A stretch of 64,000 nucleotides of DNA, from positions 41,486 to 105,485 of the forward strand of contig VYDB01000077.1 of assembly GCA_009843635.1 (NCBI GenBank). The letters are read 5' to 3'. The position numbers and the translations under genes are program-made. Position 1 is the stretch's first letter. Each line of letters opens with the position of its first letter. The DNA comes from Gammaproteobacteria bacterium (GTDB taxonomy: Bacteria > Pseudomonadota > Gammaproteobacteria > Pseudomonadales > Azotimanducaceae). The notes below the pieces were generated by a model. It was not told the origin of the DNA. It worked only from the letters and a program-made list of their open reading frames with translations, and made no database searches. Positions 31,729 to 44,729 of the stretch are shown here, one piece after another.

Positions 31729-33219
31729 ATGACCTATCCGCTGGGCAATAATGGGCATCCCAATCAGCGGATGGCCGGCAACAAGGGCTACGCGAACCAC
31801 GATATGAACAACCCGCAACTGACGACAGGCTCCACCGCCCGGCACCTGGTGCGGATGACCCTGCCGATGTTTGTCGGCATCTCATCGATGATCGTGGCGT
31901 CGATGATCGACATCATCTACATCGGCTGGCTCGGCAGCCTGGAGTTGGCGGCAATCAGCTTCACCTTCCCGCTGGTGATGGGGTTGGTGACCCTGTCGAT
32001 GGGCATTGGGGTCGGCGCCGCCTCGATCATCGCCCGCTTGGCCGGTCAAGGCGATCATCGGCGAGTGCGGCGCTTGGCCACCCACGCCCTGCTGCTGGCG
32101 ACGCTGCTGGTGGCCACTCTTTCCGCCTTGATGTACGCCTTTCAAGCGCCGATCTTCCGCCTGTTGGGCGCCGACGAGGCCGTTCTGCCGCTGATCATCG
32201 AGTACATGAGCATCTGGATCGCCGGACAGCCCCTGTTCACCCTGCCCATGGTGGCCACCATGATCATGCGCGCCACCGGCCACGCCCGCGCCCCCGCCTG
32301 GGTGATGGGCGGCAGCGCCATCCTGCAGGTTGGCTTAGCGCCGGCCTTGATTTTCGGCCTGCCGGGTCACTGGGACGGGCTGGGCCTGGCTGGCGCCGCT
32401 TGGGCCTTCGTCAGCTCAAGGGGAGTGACCTTTCTCATTGCCCTCGGTCTGCTGCTGAGGATGCGCCTGCTCAATTTCCAAACGATGAGCGTGGGCGCCA
32501 TCTGGGCTTCCTGGCGAGAAGTGCTGGCCATCGGGATTCCCAGCGCCATGAACAACCTCATTAGCCCGGCTTCGCTGGCGATCACGGTCGCCCTGCTGGC
32601 AGGCCACAGCCATGCGGTGGTGGCTGGCTTTGGCGTGGCGTCGCGCGTGGAATCCTTGGCGACCATGGTCCTGATGGCGCTGTCGGCAAGCACCGGCCCC
32701 TTTGTTGGCCAAAACTGGGGTGCCCGCCGTTATGGACGCATCCATGAAGCGCATCGGCTCGCCTATCGCTTCGCCTTGGGCTACGGCGTGGTCGTTTGCG
32801 TCGTTCTTGCCCTGTGGGGCCAGCCCTTGGCCGCCCTCATCATTGACGATGAGGCCGTGGTGGACGCCACCTACGCCTACCTGCTCATCGTGCCCGTCAC
32901 CTATGGCTTGCTCGGCGTCAGCATGATCGCCGGCGCCACGTTCACCGCCCTCGGCAAGCCCATCCCGACGCTGCTGCTCTCCCTCGGCCGGATGGTGGTG
33001 TTTTATCTGCCGTTAGCCCTAGCGGGGGACCGCCTGTTCGGTTTTGTCGGCATCTACGGCGCCGCAGCCTTGGCCAACCTACTGATCGCAATCCTGTCCG
33101 CCATCTGGCTGCAGCGCCACTTGCGCCGCTACACGCCAGCAGGACGGGTGAGCCGTCCTAACCCCACAAACCAAACAGCAGGATCAGCAGCACCGCTGGC
33201 GGTGCCACGAAGCGAGTGA
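31729..33219 (+). CDS. MATE-family efflux transporter
   Basis: A 496-residue membrane protein with about twelve helices and the two-fold MATE pattern: IDIIYIGWLGSLELAAISFTFP in the first half and GFGVASRVESLATMVLMALSAS with GQNWGARRYGRI in the second. It expels cationic drugs or metabolites using Na+ or H+. I take ATG 31729; ATG 31804 (MNNPQLTTGS) is a reasonable alternative because similarity to the family begins there. A REP-like element lies directly upstream. The 3' end overlaps the convergent NSS transporter gene by 62 bases. Confidence 0.88.
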   Translation: MTYPLGNNGHPNQRMAGNKGYANHDMNNPQLTTGSTARHLVRMTLPMFVGISSMIVASMIDIIYIGWLGSLELAAISFTFPLVMGLVTLSMGIGVGAASIIARLAGQGDHRRVRRLATHALLLATLLVATLSALMYAFQAPIFRLLGADEAVLPLIIEYMSIWIAGQPLFTLPMVATMIMRATGHARAPAWVMGGSAILQVGLAPALIFGLPGHWDGLGLAGAAWAFVSSRGVTFLIALGLLLRMRLLNFQTMSVGAIWASWREVLAIGIPSAMNNLISPASLAITVALLAGHSHAVVAGFGVASRVESLATMVLMALSASTGPFVGQNWGARRYGRIHEAHRLAYRFALGYGVVVCVVLALWGQPLAALIIDDEAVVDATYAYLLIVPVTYGLLGVSMIAGATFTALGKPIPTLLLSLGRMVVFYLPLALAGDRLFGFVGIYGAAALANLLIAILSAIWLQRHLRRYTPAGRVSRPNPTNQTAGSAAPLAVPRSE

Positions 33220-34507
33220 GCGCCAACCAAGCGCGAAAGTGCCAAGGCTTGGCCAAGGCCAACTCGGCCCGAGCGGAATCGGTGCGGACGAACCAAGCGG
33301 CAAAGATGGCAATCAGCAAACCGCCCAAAGGCAGCATGATCTGGTTGGGCAGGTAGTCCATGGCGGCGGCGAGACTGGCGCCAAACAGCCTAACCTCCGC
33401 CCAATGGCTGTGCGACAGCATCGACACGACGCTCAGCGCCCCCACCGACAAGGTGACCAGCAAGGTGCCGCGGCGGCGGGGAATGCCGAAGCGCTGCTCA
33501 ACCCAAGCCGTGAGCGGCTCCTGCAGGCCCACCATGGACGTGACTGCCGCCACCGACAGCAGCAGGAAGAACAGCACCGCGACCCAGCGGCCCCCGGCCA
33601 TTTGCGCGAAGGCCACCGGCAGGGTCTCGAAAATCAGGCCGGCGCCGGCAGCGGGATCCATGCCGAAACGAAACACCGCCGGAAAGATGACCAAGCCCGC
33701 AACCAGCGCCACCAAGGTATCGACGCTGACGATCGCCACCGCGCTTCGGCCGATGGAGGCAGCTTTGGGCAGATAGGCGGCGAACGCCATCATGCCCGCC
33801 ATGGCGACGCCGACGGAGAAGAATGCCTGCCCCACCGCAGCAAGAATCATGGGGCCGTTGACCTTCGAGAAATCGGGAGCAAAGAGGTAGCCAAGAGCCT
33901 CGCCGAACCCACCGGCCAACAGATTGTGCACCGCCAGCAACAACAACAGGCCGAACAGGAACGGCATGAGCAGGTTCACCGCCCGCTCGATCCCGTTGCG
34001 CACACCGCCGTAGATGATCAGGGTGGCTACACCAAGGGCGAGCAGGGTCCACATCAGCACGGTGGGAAGGTCCCCTAGGAGGTCGCCGAACTGGGCCGTC
34101 GCCTCGGCGGGACCGATGCCGCTGAAGCCCGTGATCAGCGCCTGCCAGAGGTAGTGCAGCACCCAACCCGCCACCACGCAGTACACCACCTCGATCACGA
34201 AGGCGGCAGCCAGGTTCAACCCCCCGACCCAACCCCAACGCGGGCTGCGGCCTTCGGCCGCGGCGACCGCAGCCATGGCGCCCGCTGGATTCATCCGACC
34301 GCGGCGGCCAATCAACAACTCCGCCATGAGGATGGGAAGGGCGATGGTTGCCACGCAGATCAAGTACACGGCGACGAAGGCGCCGCCGCCGTTTTCCCCG
34401 GTGACGTACGGGAAGCGCCAAATGTTGCCGAGGCCGACGGCGAAGCCGACCGAGGCCATCAGAAAGCCAAAGCGTGTGGACCACTGAACCGACCCGCCTG
34501 CCGCCAT
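33158..34507 (-). CDS. Sodium-dependent transporter, NSS/SNF family
   Basis: A 449-residue transporter with about eleven helices. The family signature is at the N-terminus: FLMASVGFAVGLGNIWRFPY followed by VTGENGGGAFV, which forms the unwound helix that binds Na+ and substrate. Bacterial members take up amino acids such as tryptophan, tyrosine or leucine. Its coding end overlaps the convergent MATE gene by 62 bases, and the small protein at 34510 is just upstream on the same strand. Confidence 0.9.
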   Translation of the reverse strand: MAAGGSVQWSTRFGFLMASVGFAVGLGNIWRFPYVTGENGGGAFVAVYLICVATIALPILMAELLIGRRGRMNPAGAMAAVAAAEGRSPRWGWVGGLNLAAAFVIEVVYCVVAGWVLHYLWQALITGFSGIGPAEATAQFGDLLGDLPTVLMWTLLALGVATLIIYGGVRNGIERAVNLLMPFLFGLLLLLAVHNLLAGGFGEALGYLFAPDFSKVNGPMILAAVGQAFFSVGVAMAGMMAFAAYLPKAASIGRSAVAIVSVDTLVALVAGLVIFPAVFRFGMDPAAGAGLIFETLPVAFAQMAGGRWVAVLFFLLLSVAAVTSMVGLQEPLTAWVEQRFGIPRRRGTLLVTLSVGALSVVSMLSHSHWAEVRLFGASLAAAMDYLPNQIMLPLGGLLIAIFAAWFVRTDSARAELALAKPWHFRAWLALTRFVAPPAVLLILLFGLWG

Positions 34508-34509
34508 GG

Positions 34510-34761
34510 CTAATCTCCGCTTGAGGCCTTAGCCCTCCCGGCGCCGGTGAAGCTCCTGAGGAACGCCTGGTAGGCATCAAAGGACTGCCGGCCGCCCTGG
34601 ATCATGGCGTTCAGCCACTGCTGCGTGGCTTCGGCGTCATTTTGCTGTTGGTTCGCCCAATTCGTCACCCGCTCAAGAAACAGCTTCTGCACGGCCTTGG
34701 TGTCCGGCAGGCCAAACAGCTCCCGAACCTCGTCCGGCTCAATGTCGATCTCGATTTTCAT
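34510..34761 (-). CDS. Small conserved protein, DUF6489-like
   Basis: An 83-residue acidic, helical protein without membrane segments. The start MKIEIDIEPDEVRELFGLPD followed by VQKLFLERV and WLNAMIQGGRQSFDAYQAFL recalls the small phasin-like DUF6489 family, which I know only as uncharacterised. It ends two bases before the NSS transporter start and is probably in the same transcript. The assignment is from memory of the N-terminal pattern and is tentative. Confidence 0.65.
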   Translation of the reverse strand: MKIEIDIEPDEVRELFGLPDTKAVQKLFLERVTNWANQQQNDAEATQQWLNAMIQGGRQSFDAYQAFLRSFTGAGRAKASSGD

Positions 34762-34839
34762 GACCCCTCCAACTCATCGGGTTGCGCCTTGGCAGTATGG
34801 GTAAAAGCTCAACGGCACTCAAGGTAAGATGGTTCGGTG

Positions 34840-36402
34840 ATGAACTTCGATCAGCCTTATCCCTCGGTGCGCTCGCCGGTTTGCGCGGCCAACCTGGTGG
34901 CGACGTCACAGCCGCTGGCGGTCCAAGCAGGGCTTGACGCGCTGCGGCAGGGCGGCAATGCCGTGGACGCAGCACTCGCCACGGCAATCGCCCTGACCGT
35001 GGTTGAACCCACCAACAACGGCGTCGGCGGCGACGCCTTCGCCATCCTTTGGGATGGCGAGCGGTTGGTTGGCCTCAATGCCTCCGGGCGGGCGCCTGCC
35101 GGTTGGACTCTGGACCGCTTCTCCAACCATAAGTCCATGCCCCTGAGGGGTTGGGACGCCGTCACGGTACCCGGAGCAGTGAGCGCCTGGGTGGCGCTAT
35201 CGGAACGTTTCGGGCACCTGCCCTTTGGGCGCTTGTTCGACGCGGCCGTCGGCTACGCCGAAGATGGCTTTCAAGTGGGGCCGAAGACGGCTTGGTACTG
35301 GCAGCAAGCCGCCAAGGCCTTTGGCAAGTTCCCGGACTTTGCCGACCACTTTCTTCCCGCGCCGAAGGCAGGCGAGCGTTTTCAACGCCCGGAACTGGCT
35401 GCGAGCCTGCGGGAAATCGCCGATACCCAGGGCGCATCCTTCTACCGAGGCGCACTGGCTGAGCGCATCGACGCCACCGCCGCCGCGGCCGGCGGCGCCC
35501 TGCGCAAGGCCGACCTCGAAAACCACCAGGCCGATTGGGTGGAGCCTACGGCTAAAGACTACCGCCAAGTTCGGCTGCACGAACTGCCGCCCAACGGCCA
35601 AGGGCTCGCCGCCCAGATCGCCCTCGGCCTGCTCGCTCACCGGGAGAGTGCGCCCTTGGATTCGGCCCAAGGCGCGCACTTGGAAATCGAGGCCATGAAG
35701 ATCGCCATACGCGCCGCCTTCGAGCACTTTGCCGATCCCCAAGCCATGCGCATCGGCGTGTCGGAGTTGCTCGACGACGGAAGCCTCGCCCGAGCGGCGG
35801 CCAGCATCACCGACCGCGCCTCCCCCTTGCCGCCGGCGGCGCTGCCCGCCAGCCGGGACACCGTCTATCTGACCGCTGCCGACGCGTCCGGCATGATGGT
35901 GTCGTTCATCCAATCGAACTACTACGGATTCGGCTCCGGCATCGTGATTCCCGGCACTGGCATCGCCATGCAGAATCGTGGCGCGGGCTTCGTGCTCGAC
36001 CCGGGCCACCCGAATTGCGTGGCGCCCGGCAAGCGTCCCTATCACACCATCATTCCCGGCTTTGTCACCGGTGGCGGCGAACCCTTGGCCAGCTTTGGCG
36101 TGATGGGCGGACACATGCAGCACCAGGGCCACGTGCAGATGGTGCGGCGGCTGTTCGACCACGGACAGAATCCGCAGGCCGCCAGCGATGCGCCGCGCTG
36201 GCACGTTTACCCGGACTTCAGCGTGGGTCTGGAGGCGGGCTTCGACCCAAGCATTGCCGAAGAACTCGGCGCTCGCGGCCACCAAGTACGGTTCGAACCC
36301 CGCGAGTTCATCTTCGGCGGGGCCCAACTCATCGTCAAGACGGAACACGGCTACGTCGGCGGCTCAGACCACCGCAAGGAGGGTTTGGCCGCAGGGTTTT
36401 AG
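34840..36402 (+). CDS. Gamma-glutamyltransferase family protein
   Basis: A 520-residue member of the Ntn-hydrolase gamma-glutamyltransferase family. The N-terminal part has ALRQGGNAVDAALATAIALTVVEPTNNGVGGD; self-cleavage would expose the Thr of SRDTVYLTAAD, after which come FGSGIVIPGTGIAMQNR and GKRPYHTIIPGF. There is no signal peptide, so unlike the classic periplasmic enzyme it should act in the cytoplasm, on glutathione or another gamma-glutamyl amide. Its TAG stop shares bases with the stop of dnaQ on the other strand. Confidence 0.9.
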   Translation: MNFDQPYPSVRSPVCAANLVATSQPLAVQAGLDALRQGGNAVDAALATAIALTVVEPTNNGVGGDAFAILWDGERLVGLNASGRAPAGWTLDRFSNHKSMPLRGWDAVTVPGAVSAWVALSERFGHLPFGRLFDAAVGYAEDGFQVGPKTAWYWQQAAKAFGKFPDFADHFLPAPKAGERFQRPELAASLREIADTQGASFYRGALAERIDATAAAAGGALRKADLENHQADWVEPTAKDYRQVRLHELPPNGQGLAAQIALGLLAHRESAPLDSAQGAHLEIEAMKIAIRAAFEHFADPQAMRIGVSELLDDGSLARAAASITDRASPLPPAALPASRDTVYLTAADASGMMVSFIQSNYYGFGSGIVIPGTGIAMQNRGAGFVLDPGHPNCVAPGKRPYHTIIPGFVTGGGEPLASFGVMGGHMQHQGHVQMVRRLFDHGQNPQAASDAPRWHVYPDFSVGLEAGFDPSIAEELGARGHQVRFEPREFIFGGAQLIVKTEHGYVGGSDHRKEGLAAGF

Positions 36403-37091
36403 GGAGTTGCCGAGCTAGCCGCAATCACCGCCATCATGCGTTCGTGTTCGGCGAGTTCCTGGGCGCTGGCTTGAACCACCTTCAGCCGTGGACGGCCCGC
36501 CGGCAAGGGTTCGAACTTCAGCCCTGCCCCCGCTTCGATCTCCTGCTCCTGCGGGTTGGTGAACAGGGCCGCCTGGCCGCCGGTCATGGCCAAAAAGACT
36601 TCCGCCAGGATCTCCGCGTCCAGCAGGGCGCCGTGACGTTCCCGGGCGCTGTTGTCCACGTCGAAGCGGCGGCACAGCGCATCGAGGCTGTTCTTCTGAC
36701 CTGGGTACTTGTGCCGAGCCAGCGCCAAGGAGTCGGTCACCTTGCACAGCTCGTTGATTCGGGGCGCCGAACCGGGCAGCAGCGAAAGCTCTCGATTAAG
36801 AAAGGCGACATCAAAGGGCGCGTTGTGAATGACCAGTTCCGCATCCCTAATGAAGGCAACCAAGGCCTCGCTGATATCCCCGAACAGGGGCTTGTCAGCT
36901 AGGAAGTCCGCATCGATGCCATGCACCTGCAAGGCGCCCTCGTCGATTTCGCGTTGTGGATTGAGATAGGTATGGAACGTCTCACCGGTCAGTTCGCGGT
37001 CGATGAGCTCCACGGCGCCAATCTCGATGACCCGGTGGCCCTGCTCCGGCTCCAAACCGGTGGTTTCGGTGTCCAGCACGATCTGACGCAT
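36399..37091 (-). CDS. dnaQ: DNA polymerase III epsilon subunit (3'-5' proofreading exonuclease)
   Basis: A 230-residue DnaQ. The DEDDh exonuclease motifs are in order: Exo I VLDTETTGLEP (about residue 6), Exo II HNAPFDVAFLNREL (about residue 95) and Exo III RERHGALLDAEILAEVFL (about residue 158). It removes mispaired bases as part of the replicase core. It lies nine bases after rnhA, as in Pseudomonas and E. coli neighbourhoods, and converges with the gamma-glutamyltransferase gene, sharing stop-codon bases. Confidence 0.95.
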   Translation of the reverse strand: MRQIVLDTETTGLEPEQGHRVIEIGAVELIDRELTGETFHTYLNPQREIDEGALQVHGIDADFLADKPLFGDISEALVAFIRDAELVIHNAPFDVAFLNRELSLLPGSAPRINELCKVTDSLALARHKYPGQKNSLDALCRRFDVDNSARERHGALLDAEILAEVFLAMTGGQAALFTNPQEQEIEAGAGLKFEPLPAGRPRLKVVQASAQELAEHERMMAVIAASSATP

Positions 37092-37100
37092 GCGCTTCCT

Positions 37101-37532
37101 CTATGGATTAAGGGTGTCAATGGCCGCCCGGGCGGCCGCATCAACCCGTTCGTTGTCCGGGTCGCCGCTGTGGCCCTTAACCCATCGCCACTGCACGTCA
37201 TGCCGGGCGACGGCAGCGTCGAGGCGGCGCCATAGATCCTGGTTCTTGACCGGCCTCTTGTTCGCGGTGCGCCAACCGTTGGCCCGCCATCCCGCGATCC
37301 ACGCGGTGATGCCCTTGCGTACGTATTCCGAGTCCGTGGTCAGCCGCACTTGGCTGGCCACCTTGAGTTGCTCAAGCCCCGCGATGGCGGCCATGAGCTC
37401 CATGCGGTTGTTGGTGGTGTCGGGCTCGGCCCCCGACAGCAGCTTTTCCGCATCTTTGTGCCGCAGCAAGGCCGCCCAGCCCCCGGGCCCTGGATTGCCC
37501 AAGCAGGAGCCGTCCGTGTAGATTTCAACCAC
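37101..37532 (-). CDS. rnhA: Ribonuclease HI
   Basis: A 143-residue RNase HI that cuts RNA in RNA-DNA hybrids. Active-site residues are visible: Asp in [18 protein letters not shown], Glu in [10 protein letters not shown], Asp in [11 protein letters not shown] and the late Asp in [25 protein letters not shown] carries the His loop. The start is GTG 37532, which gives the family length; it overlaps the end of the methyltransferase gene by eight bases. The order methyltransferase-rnhA-dnaQ is typical of gammaproteobacteria. Confidence 0.95.
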   Translation of the reverse strand: MVEIYTDGSCLGNPGPGGWAALLRHKDAEKLLSGAEPDTTNNRMELMAAIAGLEQLKVASQVRLTTDSEYVRKGITAWIAGWRANGWRTANKRPVKNQDLWRRLDAAVARHDVQWRWVKGHSGDPDNERVDAAARAAIDTLNP

Positions 37533-38313
37533 GGCGGCGCAAGCTGCGGCGGAGATTGGGCGCCGAGGTTCGCGGATAGCTGGCGGCGGCGAGCTTACGG
37601 CTGCGCAGCGGCCGCCGATGTCCGGTGAAGCTTGCCCCTTGCGTCTGCTTGACCGCCGAGGCCAACAGCACCGCGCCCAACGGCGGCCGGGCACTGCCAA
37701 GCCAACCGGCGGACCGCCCAACGCCACTCCGAAAATTCTGGGCAAGATTCACAGGTGCGCCAAAACCCAAGTACTGCGCAGGCTCGTCAAGCTCCAAGCC
37801 GAGCAGCGCCAACCAATCAAAAAGCCGCAGTGGATTGACGAACTTCACATCCGAGAACACGTCAGCACGGAAGCGGCCGTAGAGACGGCGCAGGCCCCAA
37901 GCACTGAAGCTGTTGAACGCGCAAATGCCGATGCGGCCACCCGGCGCGACGACCCGGCCCACTTCACGCAACGCCCGACGCGGGTCGTCTTCCATCTCCA
38001 AGCTGTGGTGCAATACGAATCCGTCCACGCTGTTGTTCGGCAACGGCAACGCTTCCAAGCTGCCAGCGAAGGTCGCCATGCCCAGCTCCTCGCGGACTTT
38101 CGATTGACCGTTGGAGAGGTAGAGGCAGCGGCGCGCCATGCAGCGCTTGACGCCGCGCGCCGACTCCGAAATCGGGCCTGACCAAACCAGGACGTCGCCA
38201 TGCAGCCGCCGCACTAATTCATCAAGCCGCGGCTGCTCCTCCGCCAGCAGACGCTCCCCAAACTTCGTGCGAGACCACTCCACGACCGGCGATCTCAATC
38301 CACCGGTTTGCAA
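37525..38313 (-). CDS. Class-I SAM-dependent methyltransferase-like protein (YafS type)
   Basis: A 262-residue protein with the methyltransferase-11 segments [22 protein letters not shown] (motif II region), [24 protein letters not shown]. The glycine-rich SAM motif I is degenerate ([12 protein letters not shown]), as in other proteins coded just before rnhA. The C-terminal 40 residues are basic. The start is uncertain: TTG 38313, directly after the ppiD stop, or GTG 38283. The substrate is unknown; genomic position is conserved next to rnhA. Confidence 0.78.
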   Translation of the reverse strand: MQTGGLRSPVVEWSRTKFGERLLAEEQPRLDELVRRLHGDVLVWSGPISESARGVKRCMARRCLYLSNGQSKVREELGMATFAGSLEALPLPNNSVDGFVLHHSLEMEDDPRRALREVGRVVAPGGRIGICAFNSFSAWGLRRLYGRFRADVFSDVKFVNPLRLFDWLALLGLELDEPAQYLGFGAPVNLAQNFRSGVGRSAGWLGSARPPLGAVLLASAVKQTQGASFTGHRRPLRSRKLAAASYPRTSAPNLRRSLRRRG

Positions 38314-40218
38314 TCAGTCCGATTGCAACACGCGCCGCGAAATGTCGGCATCGGCCAAGTAGCCCTGGTAGAGGGCTTCATAGTCGAGGGTTTCGCTTCG
38401 GGTAACAAACAGCTGGCGCAATCCGTCCAATTCCGAGTCCGCCAAGGTGGAGACATCGCCTTCGACCACTCGAGTGACTGTGACTATGGCCTTCCCCCCG
38501 GAGCCCAAACCGGCCACGCCAACGCTCTTGCCACCTTCTTCGGGTCGGCTCAAGGTAAAAGCAGCCTCCATCACCTGAGGGGGCGGACGCGGATCGGTTC
38601 GAGCCGCCGCCTCCAGCGTTTCCCACGCCAAGCCGTGCTCGTCAGCCACCGCGGCCACGCTGTCGCCCGCCCGCACCCGAACCAACGCCGCTTCATGGGC
38701 TTCGGCCAGCCGATCCTGCGCCGCCCGTTCGACGAGCAACGCCTCGATTTCCGGGCGCACTTCATCCAAGGCCTTCAGGGCGGCTGCGTGGTGCTCATCC
38801 ACCCGAGCGACGACGGCGCGGTTGGCGCCGTACTCAAGGGCCGCCGTGTTGTTGCCGTCAAGTAGCACATCGGCCGCAAAGAGGGCTTCGCGAATGTCCG
38901 CATCGGCAAAAACCGCATCCCCGACGGTGCGGCTGACGCCCTCCACCCGCTGGACTTCGAGGCCAAAGGCCTCGGCCACGGCTCCCAAGGAATCGTTGTT
39001 CTCGAAGGCAAGGCTGTCCAGTTCACGCAGCCGCTCGGTGAACAACTCCTCCGCCGCAGCCCGGCGCAGTCGTTCCTCCAGCGTCGCCCTTTGCTCCGAA
39101 AACGCCGGAAATTCGACGGTTTCGATGCCATCCAGCCGGATCAGGTGGTAGCCGAAGGCCGACTTGACGGGCGGCGAGAGCTCCCCGACGTCCAAGGCCC
39201 ACAAAGCTGCTTCAAAATCGGGATCGAAAATGCCCTGGCCCACGGCACCGAGATCGCCTCCGAGTTGGGCGGAGCCGGGATCCTCGGAATAGGTTTCCGC
39301 CAATTCCGCAAAGGATGCGCCGGCGGTGATGCGCGCACTGATGTCCTCCAACAGCGCAATGGCTTGCGCCTCGGTGCGCTCATCGCCGGTGCGCAGCAGG
39401 ATGTGTGAACTGCGGCGCTGCTCATCGGCCTCCGCCGCCGCTTTGTCCGCCGCGTATTCGCGCTCGAGGTCGGCCTCGGTGATCTCGATCGAGGGATCGT
39501 CCAGCAATTGATCCCAAGCCAACTCAACATAGGCGGCGTCCACCGTCTCCTCGGTCATCAGCTCGGTCTGGTGCTCGTGGTAGTAGGTCTCCACCTCCGC
39601 GGCATCCACTGCCACGCCCTCGCTGAAGTGGGTGACGGTGAACGGCAGCCAAGCGAGATCCCGCCTTTGGCCCATCAGGCGCGCGAACGAGCGCGTTTCC
39701 CAGTCCGTCGCGAACACCGAATCGGCAATGGCGCGCTGTAGCTGGTCGCTGCTCATCTGCTTGGAGAGCGCGGCCATGTACTCGGTGGGGGTGAATCCCA
39801 TGGCCGAGAGGCCGCGACGATAGATGTCTTCGTTGAACTGCCCATCGATCTGGAAGCCGGGATCGGCAACCACTGCGGCATTGACCCTGGACGGGGCGGC
39901 CGTCAAATCCAGATCGTCGACGATCTGTTCCAGCAAACTGCGGGTGATCAGCCGCTCCAGGGCCCGGGACTGCATCCCAAGCGGATCAAGGTCGGCGGAC
40001 TCGCCGCCCTCAACCAACAAAAAACGCTTTTCCCGCTCCGTCTCCTGAAGCAGAGCCCCTTGGGTGATGTCGTCCCCATTGACGCTGGCCACGGTCGGGT
40101 CGCCAGGGGCAAAGACATTGAAGGCGCCAAAACCAAAGAAGGCCAGCGCAAAGACCAGCACGGCAACAATGATCTTGAAGCCGGTGCTTTGGGTTTGGTC
40201 GCGAAGTCTCTGCAGCAT
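38314..40218 (-). CDS. ppiD: Periplasmic folding chaperone PpiD
   Basis: A 634-residue PpiD: one transmembrane anchor near the N-terminus (IIVAVLVFALAFFGFGAF, about residues 15-32), a SurA-N-like chaperone domain, and a parvulin domain around residues 260-355 (SSHILLRTGDERTEAQAIAL, SFAELAETYSEDPGSAQLGGDLG, SAFGYHLIRLD). It is anchored in the inner membrane and helps newly exported proteins near the Sec channel. It lies downstream of hupB as in Pseudomonas and E. coli. Confidence 0.95.
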   Translation of the reverse strand: MLQRLRDQTQSTGFKIIVAVLVFALAFFGFGAFNVFAPGDPTVASVNGDDITQGALLQETEREKRFLLVEGGESADLDPLGMQSRALERLITRSLLEQIVDDLDLTAAPSRVNAAVVADPGFQIDGQFNEDIYRRGLSAMGFTPTEYMAALSKQMSSDQLQRAIADSVFATDWETRSFARLMGQRRDLAWLPFTVTHFSEGVAVDAAEVETYYHEHQTELMTEETVDAAYVELAWDQLLDDPSIEITEADLEREYAADKAAAEADEQRRSSHILLRTGDERTEAQAIALLEDISARITAGASFAELAETYSEDPGSAQLGGDLGAVGQGIFDPDFEAALWALDVGELSPPVKSAFGYHLIRLDGIETVEFPAFSEQRATLEERLRRAAAEELFTERLRELDSLAFENNDSLGAVAEAFGLEVQRVEGVSRTVGDAVFADADIREALFAADVLLDGNNTAALEYGANRAVVARVDEHHAAALKALDEVRPEIEALLVERAAQDRLAEAHEAALVRVRAGDSVAAVADEHGLAWETLEAAARTDPRPPPQVMEAAFTLSRPEEGGKSVGVAGLGSGGKAIVTVTRVVEGDVSTLADSELDGLRQLFVTRSETLDYEALYQGYLADADISRRVLQSD

Positions 40219-40304
40219 GACGAGCGAAACCGAGAGCGAAACGCGCCCTAGTCGATTTCGGTGTTAGATCAACGCCCCGCTAACGCCGGAGGCATCCGGC
40301 GACT

Positions 40305-40577
40305 TCAGTTCAGGGCATCTTTCAGCGCCTTGCCCGGCTTGAAGGCGGCGGCCCGGGAGGCGGCGATTTGGATGTTCTCGCCGGTTTGGGGATTGCGCCC
40401 TTGGCGGGCCGCCCGCTCCCGCACGAGGAAAGTGCCGAAGCCAACCAAGGACACCGGTTCAGATTGCTTGAGTGACCCGGTGATGGCGTCAAGCGCCGCG
40501 TCAACCGCGCGCCCCGCGGCAGCCTTGGACAGATCCGCAGCGTCTGCAACCTGATCAATGAGTTCGGATTTGTTCAC
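40305..40577 (-). CDS. hupB: DNA-binding protein HU-beta
   Basis: A 90-residue HU protein, exactly family length when started at GTG 40577 (AAGGAG is about ten bases upstream). The DNA-bending arm is [25 protein letters not shown] and the C-terminus [12 protein letters not shown] is canonical. It packs and bends chromosomal DNA. The gene sits between lon and ppiD as in other gammaproteobacteria and has its own promoter (40711-40739). Confidence 0.96.
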   Translation of the reverse strand: MNKSELIDQVADAADLSKAAAGRAVDAALDAITGSLKQSEPVSLVGFGTFLVRERAARQGRNPQTGENIQIAASRAAAFKPGKALKDALN

Positions 40578-40710
40578 TGTGCTTGTGCTCCTTGAGTTTG
40601 TCACCGCAGCCGCACAACCGGCACTTGCCGGCACACAGCCGCATCCATCGCTTAAGCGCCATCCTGAGCCGCATTGCGCCTCATTCCGACGAACCAACAA
40701 GAACGCGAAA

Positions 40711-40739
40711 CTTATACCAGCGCCGTGCTTTTCCTGCAA
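40711..40739 (-). promoter_or_regulatory. Sigma-70 promoter of hupB
   Basis: Read on the minus strand: -35 TTGCAG (40739-40734), 17-base spacer, -10 TATAAG (40716-40711). It lies about 135 bases upstream of the hupB start and downstream of the hairpin after lon. Confidence 0.65.
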
Positions 40740-40745
40740 GGACAA

Positions 40746-40764
40746 CGCGAACCTTCGGTTCGCG
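40746..40764 (-). terminator. Hairpin between lon and hupB
   Basis: Perfect eight-base stem CGCGAACC/GGTTCGCG with loop TTC (40746-40764), about 90 bases after the lon stop. No long T run follows on the minus strand, so it is either a weak terminator or a 3'-end stabiliser for lon mRNA. Confidence 0.5.
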
Positions 40765-40853
40765 CTCGCTGAGTGGGCCAGGTTCCGATATGTTTGTGAA
40801 CCTGATCAGGACAACAAGCCTTGCAAGAGCAACTTGGACAGCCTGCGCCCCCA

Positions 40854-43253
<2,400 letters not shown>

Positions 43254-43305
43254 GGGCGGCGGGCGGGAAGCGGCAGCGGCGCAGGGGCGTTGCGGGAGAG
43301 GGAGA

Positions 43306-44586
<1,281 letters not shown>

Positions 44587-44687
44587 GGTTATAGGTCTCC
44601 TTGGTCCTCAATCCCTTCGATAGAGCGGCGCCACTATGTTTCATGGACGCCCGCTTTGCAAGCGCGCGCCCTGGCCCAGGGGGCCAA

Positions 44688-44725
44688 GGCGCGTTTTGAG
44701 TTTCGCTGGCGCGAAACTCCGCGCC
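44688..44725 (-). terminator. Stem-loop in the clpP-clpX gap
   Basis: A nine-base stem GAGTTTCGC/GCGAAACTC (44698-44706 with 44711-44719) with loop TGGC is enclosed by a further six-base stem GGCGCG (44688-44693) / CGCGCC (44720-44725), leaving a four-T bulge on one side. It starts only five bases past the clpP stop. It may reduce read-through into clpX or protect the clpP message. Confidence 0.55.
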
Positions 44726-44729
44726 ATGT

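Noticed and set aside
40578..40745. An N-terminal extension of HU
   Set aside because: HU proteins are about 90 residues; the GTG at 40577 gives exactly that, and the -10 box of its promoter lies within the supposed extension.
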